DNA of 64,000 bases, from contig NZ_FOFR01000002.1 in NCBI RefSeq assembly GCF_900110955.1, positions 744,001-808,000 on the forward strand. The letters run 5' to 3'. A program made the position numbers and the translations under genes. The first letter of the stretch is position 1, and each line of letters opens with the position of its first letter. Below, in pieces: positions 18,326 to 26,806 of the stretch. Below the pieces are notes generated by a model. It was not told the origin of the DNA. It was given only the letters and a program-made list of their open reading frames with translations, and ran no database searches. This DNA is from Lentzea xinjiangensis. Its GTDB lineage: Bacteria > Actinomycetota > Actinomycetes > Mycobacteriales > Pseudonocardiaceae.

Positions 18326-19021
18326 ATGTCGAAAGAAGTCGTCTGGGACCGCCCGGAACCCCCGAGCAGGCCCTCCCGGGTACCGCTGAGCCGCGAGCTG
18401 ATCGTGCGCACCGCCGTGCGCCTCGCGGACGAGGGCGGCCTCGACGAGGTCTCGTTGCGCAAGGTCGCCACCGCCCTGAACGCCGGCCCGATGCGCCTCT
18501 ACGGCTACATCGAGACCAAGGCCGAGCTGCTCGACCTCATGGTCGACGAGGTCTACGGCGAGATCACGCCGCCTCCGCCGTCAGCGGGCTGGCGGGAGGG
18601 GCTGCGCCACGTCGCGCACGGCCTCCGGGACGCGGTCAGGCGGCACGAGTGGTTCATCGACCTGCTCAGCGGCCGTCCGCACCAGGGGCCGAACTCGCTC
18701 AGGCACATGGAGACCACGCTCGCCACCGTCCGGTTCGACGACATCGACCAGGTGCTCGGCGTGGTCAGCGCGGTGATGGCGTACGTGTTCGGCGCCGTCC
18801 GCGGCGAGATCACCGAGCTGCGCACCGAACGGGCCACCGGCATGACCGAGGAGCAGTGGCAGCGGGCGTCCGGCCCGTACATGCAGCGGATGCTCGACAC
18901 CGGCCGCTTCCCGATGCTCGGGAAGGTCATGCACGAGTCGAGCGACCGCGACCCCGTGGAGGTCTTCGAGTCGGGCCTCGGCTACGTGCTGGACGGCATC
19001 GCCGCCCGCCACGGCATCTAG
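18326..19021 (+). CDS. TetR-family repressor of the adjacent monooxygenase
   Basis: A 231-residue TetR protein: N-terminal helix-turn-helix (LIVRTAVRLADEGGLDEVSLRKVATALNAGPMRLYGYI) and a TetR_C-type ligand domain with aromatic and hydrophobic helices. ATG 18326 follows the twin operators directly. Its stop overlaps the end of the convergent marP gene by four bases. The pair with the flavin monooxygenase is an insertion between ephE and marP compared with the mycobacterial order. A TetR and monooxygenase pair suggests induction by the compound that is oxidised. Confidence 0.87.
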   Translation: MSKEVVWDRPEPPSRPSRVPLSRELIVRTAVRLADEGGLDEVSLRKVATALNAGPMRLYGYIETKAELLDLMVDEVYGEITPPPPSAGWREGLRHVAHGLRDAVRRHEWFIDLLSGRPHQGPNSLRHMETTLATVRFDDIDQVLGVVSAVMAYVFGAVRGEITELRTERATGMTEEQWQRASGPYMQRMLDTGRFPMLGKVMHESSDRDPVEVFESGLGYVLDGIAARHGI

Positions 19022-20205
19022 CTCGCGCACCCCTGGGTCGACGCGCGGCGGGTGAGCGACGGCGCCTTCTGCACGAGCTGCTGCACCTGCTGGGCCGTGA
19101 GCACGAAACCGGTCTCGGGGTCGTCGACGGCGGCGCCGAAGACCACGCCCATCACCCGGCCGTTCGGGTCGACCAGCGGGCCGCCGGAGTTGCCGGACCG
19201 GACCTCCGCGCGAACGGTGTAGACGTCCCGCGTCACCGTCTGGGCGTCGTAGATGTCCGGGCCGCGCAGCAGCGGGATCCGCTCCCGCACGCGGGCAGGC
19301 GAGGCCTTGTACGGGCCGTCGAGCGGGTAGCCGAGCACGATGCCGTCCTCGCCCGGCTGCACCTCGTCCGAGCGGAACTGCAACGGCGTGGCCTCGAGGT
19401 CCGGCACCGCGAGCACGGCGATGTCCGTGCGCGGGTCGTAGGCGACGACAGTGGCGTCGAACTGGCCGCGGCCGACCTCGACCGTCACCTCGTTGGTGCC
19501 GGCGACGACGTGGGCGTTGGTCATGACCCGTTCCGGCGCGATCACGAAGCCGGTGCCCTCCAGGGCGCGCGAGCACGAGGGCGCGCGGCCGCGAACCTTC
19601 AGCACCGAGGACTTCAGGCGGTTCGCCACCGGCGAGTTCGCGAGCTGGCCGTCCGGCGGCTCGACCTCCTTGAGCGGCGTGCGGTTGAACGGGTCCATCG
19701 CCTGCGGGAAGCCTGACACGTCGAAGAGCTTCTGCAGGTCGCCGGACAGCACGCGGGCGGCCTGCGGCATGGTCTGGTCGACCTTGCCGAGGATCACCGA
19801 CTGCTTGAGCGACGAGGTGAGGTCCGGCAGGCCGACGACCGAGGTCAGCGGCAGCGCGATCATCCACGCCACGACGAAGACGACCAGGCCCTGCACGATC
19901 GCGCCCAGCGCGTTGTCCGCGCCGCGCAACGGCGACGCGTTGACCCGCGCCTTGATCGTCCTGCCGATGTAGACGCCGATCGTCTCGCCGAGCGCCACGA
20001 GCAGCACCACGATGCCGACCGCGAACACGACCTTGGTCACGACGTTCTCGAACTGGGAGACCAGCAGCGGTGCGATCTGCGTGCCGAGGATGAGGCCGAC
20101 GAGCACACCGACGAACGCGGGCAGCGCGACGACCATGCCCTGCCTGGCCCCGGAGACCGCGGCGATCGCGGCAAGGCCCAGCACGAGCAGGTCAACCCAG
20201 TTCAA
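19018..20205 (-). CDS. marP: Periplasmic acid-resistance serine protease MarP
   Basis: A 395-residue membrane-anchored trypsin-like protease. Four N-terminal membrane helices of the CvpA type (residues 5-125) precede a protease domain with catalytic His232 (TNAHVVAG), Asp261 (PRTDIAVL) and Ser340 (SGNSGGPL). Cys211 and Cys393 match the disulphide that stabilises M. tuberculosis MarP in acid. In mycobacteria MarP maintains cytoplasmic pH and cell-wall processing under acid stress. It is in the same direction as the Nudix, thioredoxin-like and nth genes upstream, with 15 bp after the Nudix gene. Confidence 0.94.
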   Translation of the reverse strand: MNWVDLLVLGLAAIAAVSGARQGMVVALPAFVGVLVGLILGTQIAPLLVSQFENVVTKVVFAVGIVVLLVALGETIGVYIGRTIKARVNASPLRGADNALGAIVQGLVVFVVAWMIALPLTSVVGLPDLTSSLKQSVILGKVDQTMPQAARVLSGDLQKLFDVSGFPQAMDPFNRTPLKEVEPPDGQLANSPVANRLKSSVLKVRGRAPSCSRALEGTGFVIAPERVMTNAHVVAGTNEVTVEVGRGQFDATVVAYDPRTDIAVLAVPDLEATPLQFRSDEVQPGEDGIVLGYPLDGPYKASPARVRERIPLLRGPDIYDAQTVTRDVYTVRAEVRSGNSGGPLVDPNGRVMGVVFGAAVDDPETGFVLTAQQVQQLVQKAPSLTRRASTQGCAS

Positions 20206-20220
20206 CCCAGAACCTCCGCC

Positions 20221-20880
20221 TCACTGTGTAGCGCGCAACGCTAGATCAAGGTCACGCACATCGGTCGCGTCCCACGGCTGTTCCCAGCCGCCGAGCGCGA
20301 TCAGGCCGTCGATCAACCCCGCGGTGAAACCCCACACCAGCATGCCCGGCGCGGAGAAGGCCGCTCCGACGTAGCCCGCGGGGTGGCGCACCCGGAACCT
20401 GTTCGCGGGATCGGCGAGGTGCGCCACGGGCACGCGTGCGACGGCGGCGGTCTCCGCCGGGTCGACGGGTGCGACGGGGCTCGGCTGTTCCCAGTAGGCG
20501 AGCACGGGTGTGACCACGAACCCGGACACCGGCACGTACAGCTCCGGCAGCAGGGCCAGCGGTCTCACTCCCGACTCAAGTACACCGGTCTCCTCGTAAG
20601 CCTCGCGTAATGCCGTGGCGACCGGTCCGTCGTCGGTCTCGTCCGCGGCACCACCGGGGAACGCGACCTGGCCGGGGTGCGAGCCGAGCGTGTCCGAACG
20701 GCGCAGGAGCAGGACGTCCGGCCCGTGCTCCTCGGACTCGCCGAAGAGCATCAGCACGGCCGCCTCGCGGTACGCGCGGGTCGGCGTGCGGAGGTCGCGC
20801 ACGAACGTGCTCGCGTCGATCTGCTCGGTGGCCTTGACCAGGCGCTGCATCCAGTCGGGTGGCTCTGTCGCCTCCGTCAT
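20221..20880 (-). CDS. CoA pyrophosphatase (Nudix hydrolase, NudL-like)
   Basis: A 219-residue Nudix protein. The combined UPF0035 signature LLRRSDTLGSHPGQVAFPGG followed by the Nudix helix TALREAYEETGV marks the CoA pyrophosphatase subgroup, which cleaves CoA to phosphopantetheine and 3',5'-ADP. ATG 20880 overlaps the stop of the thioredoxin-like gene (ATGA); the longer upstream frame lies inside that gene. It corresponds to Rv3672c in position and order. Confidence 0.9.
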   Translation of the reverse strand: MTEATEPPDWMQRLVKATEQIDASTFVRDLRTPTRAYREAAVLMLFGESEEHGPDVLLLRRSDTLGSHPGQVAFPGGAADETDDGPVATALREAYEETGVLESGVRPLALLPELYVPVSGFVVTPVLAYWEQPSPVAPVDPAETAAVARVPVAHLADPANRFRVRHPAGYVGAAFSAPGMLVWGFTAGLIDGLIALGGWEQPWDATDVRDLDLALRATQ

Positions 20881-21437
20881 CGAACCGCCTTCCCCACTTG
20901 CTCGGGCGCCGTGAAGTACGGCGGGTCCGTGATCTGCCGGACCTGACCGTCCGCTGCTACGTAATACGTGGCGGGCAGCGTCATCGGCGCCTTGACCTTC
21001 TTGCGCAGCTCGTCCGGGCCGTCGTACACCGACGGCAGCCGCACGCCGAGCCGGGCGAGCAGCTCCAGCCCGTCGGTCTCCCTGCTCTCCACGAGAACTG
21101 GGACGACCGGCACGGCGTCCGGTTGCTCCGCATAACGTTCCAGCACGGGCAGCTCCTCCTGGCACGGCTGGCACCAGGTGGCCCAGAAGTTGATCAGGAG
21201 CGGACCTTTCAGCGCGAGGGCCGTCCGGGTGCCGTCACCGAGACACGTCACGCCGACGCCACCCTCCGCTCCCGGCACGCACGGCCGCAGCTTCGCCTGC
21301 GCGCGCAACGCGGCGACGTCCTGCGTCGGGCGAGTGGGCGTGGGCGGCTCCGGAGCCTCGTCACGGGGCCAGAGCGCCACCACCCCCGCCAGGCCGAGGA
21401 CGAGCACGACGACGAGCCAGCGCGTGCGGTTGTTCAC
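20877..21437 (-). CDS. Membrane-anchored thioredoxin-like protein (TlpA/Rv3673c-like)
   Basis: A 186-residue protein with one N-terminal membrane anchor ([17 protein letters not shown]), a proline-rich linker and an extracytoplasmic thioredoxin fold with the WCQPC redox motif ([14 protein letters not shown]). Two further cysteines (RPCVPG, VTCLG) precede the domain and may form a structural disulphide. TlpA-type proteins reduce periplasmic disulphides. ATG 21437 overlaps the nth stop; its own stop overlaps the Nudix start. Confidence 0.9.
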   Translation of the reverse strand: MNNRTRWLVVVLVLGLAGVVALWPRDEAPEPPTPTRPTQDVAALRAQAKLRPCVPGAEGGVGVTCLGDGTRTALALKGPLLINFWATWCQPCQEELPVLERYAEQPDAVPVVPVLVESRETDGLELLARLGVRLPSVYDGPDELRKKVKAPMTLPATYYVAADGQVRQITDPPYFTAPEQVGKAVR

Positions 21438-22198
21438 CCCACCAGCTTCTCACCGGCCCGGACCCGCTCGGCGAGCTCGATCAGGTGCGGCTTCTCGTCG
21501 CCCTTCACGAGCTTGGCCGCCTTGACCGGGTCCTCGGGACCGAGGCCGTACGACGGGCAGTCCTTCATCAGCAGGCAGGCGCCGCACGCGGGCGTCTTGG
21601 CGTGGCAGACCCGGCGGCCGTGGAAGATGATCCAGTGCGAGGCCATCGTCCAGTCGCGCTTCTCGATCAGCTCGCCGATGGCGTGCTCGACCTTGACCGC
21701 GTCCTCTTCCGCGGTCCAGCCCCAGCGGCGCACGAGCCGGCCGAAGTGGGTGTCGACTGTGATGCCGGGCACATCGAACGCGTTGCCGAGAACCACGTTG
21801 GCCGTCTTGCGTCCTACACCCGGGAGCTTGACCAGCTCCTCCAGGGAACCGGGAACCACACCGTCGTGCTGCTCCACAAGAGCAGCGCCCAGCCCCAGCA
21901 GGGATGTCGCCTTGTTCCGGTAGAAACCGGTGGGGCGGATCATCTCCTCGAGCTCCGCCCGGTCGGCGCCGGCGTAGTCGGCGGCCGTCGGGTACTTCGC
22001 GAAGAGCGCGGGAGTGACCTCGTTGACCTTCTTGTCGGTGCACTGCGCGGAAAGAACGACCGCCACGAGGAGCTCCAGCGGCGTGGTGAAGTCCAGCTCG
22101 CAGTGCGCGTCGGGGTATCCCTCGGCGAGCACGCGCACCATCCGGCGGGCCCTGCGGGTCAGGCCGAGCTTGGTTTCCGGTTTCTTGGTTGCGGGCAC
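21434..22198 (-). CDS. nth: Endonuclease III
   Basis: A 254-residue DNA glycosylase/AP lyase acting on oxidised pyrimidines. The helix-hairpin-helix [12 protein letters not shown] carries the catalytic Lys, [10 protein letters not shown] carries the catalytic Asp, and the [4Fe-4S] ligands follow CX6CX2CX5C ([17 protein letters not shown]). GTG 22198 gives [10 protein letters not shown]; the longer frame would extend into the divergent promoter. It heads the minus-strand group nth, thioredoxin-like, Nudix, marP with overlapping ends, as in mycobacteria. Confidence 0.95.
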   Translation of the reverse strand: MPATKKPETKLGLTRRARRMVRVLAEGYPDAHCELDFTTPLELLVAVVLSAQCTDKKVNEVTPALFAKYPTAADYAGADRAELEEMIRPTGFYRNKATSLLGLGAALVEQHDGVVPGSLEELVKLPGVGRKTANVVLGNAFDVPGITVDTHFGRLVRRWGWTAEEDAVKVEHAIGELIEKRDWTMASHWIIFHGRRVCHAKTPACGACLLMKDCPSYGLGPEDPVKAAKLVKGDEKPHLIELAERVRAGEKLVG

Positions 22199-22277
22199 TG
22201 ATCCAGCGTAGTCAACACGCCGGACGCACCCCCTAGACGCGTGCTCGAATCCCCCATGCGCCACACTGCGGAGCATC

Positions 22278-22517
22278 ATGACTGCCTGGCTTGTGATCGT
22301 CGTCCCCATCGTGATCATGTTCTTCGCCCTCTTCATGGAGCGCGTTGAAGCGAAGCTCCGGCACGTTGCCGTGCAGGAGAACGAAGTCGAAGAGTTCCTG
22401 GAGTCCGCCCGCCCCGACGAGGTGAAGGCGCTCTACGGACACGGCATCGGTCGCGCACTGGAGCTGTTCCGCCTTCGTCGCCGTGGCCGCGGAGGTGCTC
22501 GCAAGCGCGTTCGCTGA
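22278..22517 (+). CDS. Small single-pass membrane protein, Rv3675-like
   Basis: A 79-residue protein with one N-terminal membrane helix ([18 protein letters not shown]), a short acidic helical part ([21 protein letters not shown]) and a strongly basic C-terminus. It is divergent from nth and upstream of crp in the same position as Rv3675. GGAG sits five bases before the ATG. Function unknown. Confidence 0.75.
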   Translation: MTAWLVIVVPIVIMFFALFMERVEAKLRHVAVQENEVEEFLESARPDEVKALYGHGIGRALELFRLRRRGRGGARKRVR

Positions 22518-22723
22518 TGCCAGTGCACTGACCGGCACCCGAATGGAGTAGACTGGCTCGTTGGGCTCTGGATCGAGTCAGTCGGGTTGTTACCAGTAAG
22601 TCGGCGAGCCGGACGGCGATCCACAACACAGCCCTTAGACTGCAACGCAGTGATCGGCGGCACGGCGCTGACTCCACCAAAGATGGTGGTAGGCGTGCCG
22701 TCGCGTCGATTAGGAGGGATGAG

Positions 22724-23398
22724 GTGGACGAGACCCTGGCGCGAGCGGGCATCTTCCAAGGGGTTGACCCGGCAGCCGCAGAGGCGCTGGCGCAGACCCT
22801 GGAGACGGTGGAGTTCCCGCGTGGCCACGTGATCTTCGCGGAGGGTGAGCCGGGCGATCGCCTGTACATCATCCAGTCCGGCAAGGTGAAGATCGGTCGC
22901 AAGTCGCCGGACGGCCGCGAGAACCTGTTGGGGATCTTCGGACCCTCCGACATGTTCGGCGAACTGTCCATTTTCGATCCCGGCCCGCGCACGTCGACCG
23001 CGACGACGGTGACCGAGGTGCGCGCGGTGTCCATGGACCGCCCCGCGCTCCGCCAGTGGATCACCAACCGGCCGGAGATCGCCGAACAGCTGCTGCGGGC
23101 GCTCGCCCGCAGGCTGCGCCGGACGAACTCCATGCTGGCCGACCTGATCTTCACGGACGTGCCCGGCCGCGTCGCCAAGGCGTTGCTGCAGCTCGCACAG
23201 CGCTTCGGCTCGCAGGAGGCCGGTCTGCTCCGCGTCACGCACGACCTGACGCAGGAGGAGATCGCCCAGTTCGTCGGCGCGTCCCGCGAGACCGTGAACA
23301 AGGCGCTCGCCGACTTCGCGCACCGCGGCTGGCTGCGGCTCGAGGGCAAGAGCGTGCTGATCCTGGACCCGGAGCGCCTCGCGCGCCGCGCCCGTTAG
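22724..23398 (+). CDS. crp: CRP/FNR-family cyclic-AMP receptor protein
   Basis: A 224-residue global regulator orthologous in position and sequence to M. tuberculosis Crp (Rv3676) and corynebacterial GlxR. The cNMP domain ([42 protein letters not shown] with the Glu and Arg that hold cAMP) is followed by the long dimer helix and the recognition helix [18 protein letters not shown] 22724 has AGGAGG six bases before it. The 206-bp gap upstream has two TAGACT boxes (22549 and 22636) but no convincing CRP site. Confidence 0.93.
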   Translation: MDETLARAGIFQGVDPAAAEALAQTLETVEFPRGHVIFAEGEPGDRLYIIQSGKVKIGRKSPDGRENLLGIFGPSDMFGELSIFDPGPRTSTATTVTEVRAVSMDRPALRQWITNRPEIAEQLLRALARRLRRTNSMLADLIFTDVPGRVAKALLQLAQRFGSQEAGLLRVTHDLTQEEIAQFVGASRETVNKALADFAHRGWLRLEGKSVLILDPERLARRAR

Positions 23399-23411
23399 GA
23401 CGCTTCAACAC

Positions 23412-23453
23412 AAAGGACCGGGCGCCACCCCCGACGTGGCGCACCGGTCCTTT
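23412..23453 (+). terminator. Strong terminator after crp
   Basis: A 16-bp stem with one bulged A: 23412-23421 pairs with 23444-23453, and 23422-23427 with 23437-23442; the loop is nine bases and the right arm ends in TTT. It lies 13 bases after the crp stop. Confidence 0.85.
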
Positions 23454-23691
23454 GCGTTGCACGGCCCATCCCCCGACGAACCGTGCCTCCCATCCCTCTG
23501 GTGCGCAGGCCCCGACCCTCGAACCAGAGGCTGGTCTCGACCGACGACTCAACTTTCGCATGTCGGCACCCCGACCGCTCAAGGCCTTTCACCCTCAAGG
23601 ACCTCACCTGCGGTCGATTCGTTGCATGTTTCACCCGGTCATCCCATCGCTGTGACCCGATCGCAACCTCGGTGACCCTCGGCACCCGATG
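23454..23691. other. Gap between crp terminator and MFS promoter
   Basis: The 329-bp space between crp and the MFS gene contains the terminator and, at its end, the MFS promoter. In the roughly 240 bp between them I see no ORF with coding character, no tRNA and no repeat. GC content is lower than in the flanking genes. Confidence 0.5.
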
Positions 23692-23725
23692 TGGTACCTC
23701 CGTACCATCTTTGGCATACTGGTAC
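23692..23725 (+). promoter_or_regulatory. Operator and probable leaderless promoter of MFS gene
   Basis: TGGTAC-CTCC-GTACCA (23692-23707) is a perfect 6-bp dyad, and TGGTAC recurs at 23720-23725. A CATACT box at 23715-23720 ends seven bases before the ATG at 23728, suggesting a leaderless transcript with the dyad over the -35 region. No regulator gene is adjacent, so the binding protein is unknown. Confidence 0.45.
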
Positions 23726-23727
23726 AC

Positions 23728-24978
23728 ATGTCCCACTCTGCCCGTCTCTCCGACTACCGCGCTGCCCTGACCACCCCCGGCATGCGCGGCCCCGTGGCCG
23801 CGTCGCTGCTCGCCCGCCTGCCCATCGCGATGGTCGGGCTCTCGCTGCTGCTCTACGTGGAGCGCACGACGGGCTCGTTCGCGATCGCCGGTCTGGTCTC
23901 GGGAGCGGCGCTGGTGGGCGTGGCGATGGGTTCGGTCCTCCAGGGCCGCCTGATGGACCGCTTCGGCCCCACCCGGCCACTGCTCCTCGTCACCGGCCTG
24001 TTCGCCTTCTTCGTCACCGTCTCGGTGCTCGCGGTCGAGTCGGGCGCCGCCGTCGGGGCGTTGATCCCGCTGGCCTTCGGCGTCGGCGCGACCGAGCCGA
24101 TGGTGGGCTCGGCGTCCCGCGCGCTGTGGGAGCGCATGGTGCCCGCCGGCCAGACCCGGATGGCCGCCTACGCCTACGAGGCGATCAGCATGGAGGTCTT
24201 CTTCATCCTCGGACCGGGCCTCGCCGGCCTGCTGCTGGCCGCACCGTGGGCAGGCACCGGTGTCGTGGTCGGCGCCGTGATGATGGTCTTCGGCGCGCTG
24301 TGGTTCGCCGCGAACCCGGTCGTGCGCGCGTGGGGCCCGGTGGAGGCCACGCCACGCCCGTTGCTCGGCGCGTTCGCCTATCCCGGCATGCGCACGGTCG
24401 CCCTCGCCGCCCTGGGCTTCGGCGTGACGATCGGCTTCGTCGAGGTGGCCGTGCCGGCGTTCGCGAAGGCCGCGGGCCACGCCTCGATGGGCGGCCTGAT
24501 GCTGTCGCTGTGGTCGATCAGCTCGGTGATCTTCGGTGTCCTCTACGGCATGCGCCCGTGGCCTCGCCCGATGCACCTGCGCCTGCCGGTGCTGCTGGGC
24601 GGCTTCGGCCTGCTGACGCTGCTGCTCGCGATCCCGGCCTCGCTGCTGGGCCTCGGCGTGGCGCTGTTCGTGGTGGGCACGCTGATCACCCCGCAGTCGA
24701 CCGCGCACTCGGCGGCGATCGAGCAGGTCACCCCGAACGGGATGGCCGCGGAGGCGTTCGGCTGGGTGATCACCTCGGTGACGGTCGGCCTCGCCATCGG
24801 GCAGGGCCTGTCCGGGCAGCTCATCGAGCACTTCGGCACCCGGCCGGCGTTCGTCGCCGCGGGCGTCGCGGGGCTGCTGATCGCTCTCGCGGTGTGGCTG
24901 CTGCGGGCGACCGTGCGGCGGGGCGTGCCCTCGGAGCCCCAGCCGGCGCGGTCGGAGATGGAACTGGCGGCTCGCTGA
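23728..24978 (+). CDS. MFS transporter
   Basis: A 416-residue major facilitator with about twelve membrane helices. The RLMDRFGPTRPLLLV loop is the motif-A position after helix 2. The segment MVGSASRALWERMVPAGQTRMAAYAYEAISMEV is typical of a subgroup of actinobacterial MFS permeases of unknown substrate. ATG 23728 is set by the promoter and dyad just upstream; the frame to 23689 would start inside the dyad. It stands alone: the next 645 bp contain no gene. A drug or metabolite exporter is the most likely role. Confidence 0.85.
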   Translation: MSHSARLSDYRAALTTPGMRGPVAASLLARLPIAMVGLSLLLYVERTTGSFAIAGLVSGAALVGVAMGSVLQGRLMDRFGPTRPLLLVTGLFAFFVTVSVLAVESGAAVGALIPLAFGVGATEPMVGSASRALWERMVPAGQTRMAAYAYEAISMEVFFILGPGLAGLLLAAPWAGTGVVVGAVMMVFGALWFAANPVVRAWGPVEATPRPLLGAFAYPGMRTVALAALGFGVTIGFVEVAVPAFAKAAGHASMGGLMLSLWSISSVIFGVLYGMRPWPRPMHLRLPVLLGGFGLLTLLLAIPASLLGLGVALFVVGTLITPQSTAHSAAIEQVTPNGMAAEAFGWVITSVTVGLAIGQGLSGQLIEHFGTRPAFVAAGVAGLLIALAVWLLRATVRRGVPSEPQPARSEMELAAR

Positions 24979-25099
24979 CGACCGCTCGCGCGGTGCCCGC
25001 GCAGGGCTTGGGCGCCGCGGGGGTGACATCCGTGGACGTGTCCGGGTCGCGACGGCTTGGTCGGTCGGGCTTGCGGTCCGGAGGGCTGTGCGGCACTGA

Positions 25100-25580
25100 C
25101 CGGTAGATGCGACCCGAGGCGGGCTCAGCGCCTGCTGGATCGCGCTCGCGATCTGGTGGGTTGCGCAGCACCGGCCCGTGCACGCACCACCTCGACGCCA
25201 CCCGACACGGGCCCGACGCCCACTGAAACGCGCACACGATCCGGCGGCCTACACGGCATCGACCGGTAGACACGCCACCTCGACGCCACCCGACACGGGC
25301 TCGACGCCCGCTGGAACGCGCACACGATCCGATGGGCCGTGTGGCACCAGCACCAGCCGTGAACACCACCCCGATGGCTGTGCGGCATCGGGCCCATGAA
25401 CACACCGCCTCGACACCGCCCGAAACGAGCTCGACGTCTGCTGAATCGCGCATCCGGTCCAGCGGCCATGCGACACCGACCGGCAACCCCGCCACCTCGA
25501 CGCGACCCAAGGCGGACCCCGGTGTCCGCCGCACACCCCAGGCATGAACGCCACAACCTGCGCTGACGCGTCCAACCCCG
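25100..25580. repeat. Imperfect 88-bp tandem repeats in a 645-bp gene-free spacer
   Basis: Five diverged copies begin near 25100, 25188, 25276, 25406 and 25493, giving spacings of 88, 88, 130 and 87. The best pair (25188 and 25276) shares the core CACCTCGACGCCACCCGA, then CACGGGC and GCGCACACGATCCG. A non-repeat insert of about 42 bp separates copies three and four. Since 88 is not a multiple of three, the copies shift frame, so the ORFs crossing them are not coding repeats. The block fills most of the space between the MFS gene and the convergent sliding-clamp gene; the remaining flanks (24979-25099 and 25581-25623) show nothing else. Confidence 0.7.
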
Positions 25581-25623
25581 ACCCCCAGCCGACCGCCACG
25601 CGCCCCGGCACGAACCAGCCGCG

Positions 25624-26718
25624 TCAAGCCACCGAACGCATCGGCACCACGAGGTAGGTGAGCTCGACGCCGTCCTCACCCGGAGGCGACGTGAGCACCG
25701 TGGACCGCAGGCCGTCCTGGATCTTGAGCTCGATCCGGCGCCCCGCGAACGCCTTCAGGGCGTCCGCCAGGTAGCGCGCCTGGAAGGTCTTGGTCAGGCG
25801 GTCGCCCTCGACGGTGGCCTTCACGAACTCCTCGGACTCGCCCTGCTGCGGATCGCTGCCCTTGACCCGGACCTCGCTGTCCTCCACCTGGATGGTCACC
25901 GCCTGGTGCGGGCCTCCGTAGGGGGTTGCTCTGCGGACGGCGCGGGCGAGCGCGTCCGCGTCCACGAGCACCGTGCTGTCGATGTCTGCCTCCAGGAGTC
26001 GGCGCGCCCGGTCGTCCGGGAACGGAGCGGCCAAGAGTGCGGTGGAGATCGAGTTGGTGGCCCAGGCCAGACCGATGCGGTCCGCGCCGGCGTGCAGGGC
26101 CACCGTGCCGAAGGCCTGCCTCGCCGCCTCCGCGATGGGCTTAGCAGGTACCAACAGGTCTACTTGACCTTCTTGTTCCCATTCAAACGTGGCGTACGCC
26201 ATGCGGTAGCGGTCCGTCGCCATCAGGTGCAGCCGGTGCCCGTCGGACTGGACGCGGATGCCGGTGAAGATCGGCAGCGCGTCGTCCTTCGAGGCCGCGC
26301 CCGCGACCGCGGTGATGATCTTGAGCTGCTCGGCGTCGGCGCGGCCCCTCAGCGGGGGCAGCTCGGGGATGCCGGGGTGGGTGTCGAGGTCGAGGAGCGG
26401 GAGCGCGAACCGGGAGTTCGGCGTGCGGATGGCGAGGCGCCTGCCCTCCACCTTGAGCCTCACCTGGTCCTCGTCGAACGCCTGGAGGGTGGCGGCCAGC
26501 GGCTTCGCGGGCACGAGCACCTCTCCCTCGGCGTGGACCGTCGCGTGCGCGCTCAGGCGCACGCCGTGTTCCTGGTCGCTGCCCGCGATCTCCACCTCCG
26601 TGGCGTCCGCGCGCAGGCGGAGCCCGGCCAGCACCGGGTCGAGCACGCGGGCCGGCAGCAGCCTGGCCACCTCGGCGGCGGCACCGGCGAGCTCGGCTGT
26701 CGTGGCGGTGAGGTCCAT
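25624..26718 (-). CDS. DNA polymerase III beta subunit paralogue (sliding clamp)
   Basis: A 364-residue protein with the three-domain DnaN layout: MDLTATTAELAGAAAEVARLLPAR at the start, middle-domain KIITAVAGAASKDDALPIFTGI and ATDRYRMAYA, and the closing YLVVPMR that forms part of the binding pocket. ATG 26718 is chosen because it aligns with normal DnaN starts. The main dnaN of actinomycetes lies by dnaA at oriC; none of those genes is here, so this is probably a second clamp. It sits between the repeat block and the MBL hydrolase, where the mycobacterial order has no clamp gene. Role in repair or alternative replication is inferred. Confidence 0.85.
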   Translation of the reverse strand: MDLTATTAELAGAAAEVARLLPARVLDPVLAGLRLRADATEVEIAGSDQEHGVRLSAHATVHAEGEVLVPAKPLAATLQAFDEDQVRLKVEGRRLAIRTPNSRFALPLLDLDTHPGIPELPPLRGRADAEQLKIITAVAGAASKDDALPIFTGIRVQSDGHRLHLMATDRYRMAYATFEWEQEGQVDLLVPAKPIAEAARQAFGTVALHAGADRIGLAWATNSISTALLAAPFPDDRARRLLEADIDSTVLVDADALARAVRRATPYGGPHQAVTIQVEDSEVRVKGSDPQQGESEEFVKATVEGDRLTKTFQARYLADALKAFAGRRIELKIQDGLRSTVLTSPPGEDGVELTYLVVPMRSVA

Positions 26719-26806
26719 GTCACGGACGCTAGCGGGCACCCCTGACAATTCCGGACGCCTCGGCCGGGACGAGGTGGCGCCCCGCGGAACCGGCCGGCGC
26801 GTGCTC

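Noticed and set aside
22518..22723. CRP autoregulatory site upstream of crp
   Set aside because: No TGTGA-N6-TCACA-like sequence is present; only two weak TAGACT boxes were seen.
25100..25580. CRISPR array
   Set aside because: Repeats are about 88 bp, strongly diverged and without unique spacers of constant length; no cas gene is present.
24821..25627. Minus-strand frame of 268 codons across the repeat block
   Set aside because: The repeats have an 88-bp period that breaks frame, the translation has no domain, and codon bias is absent, so I treat the region as noncoding.
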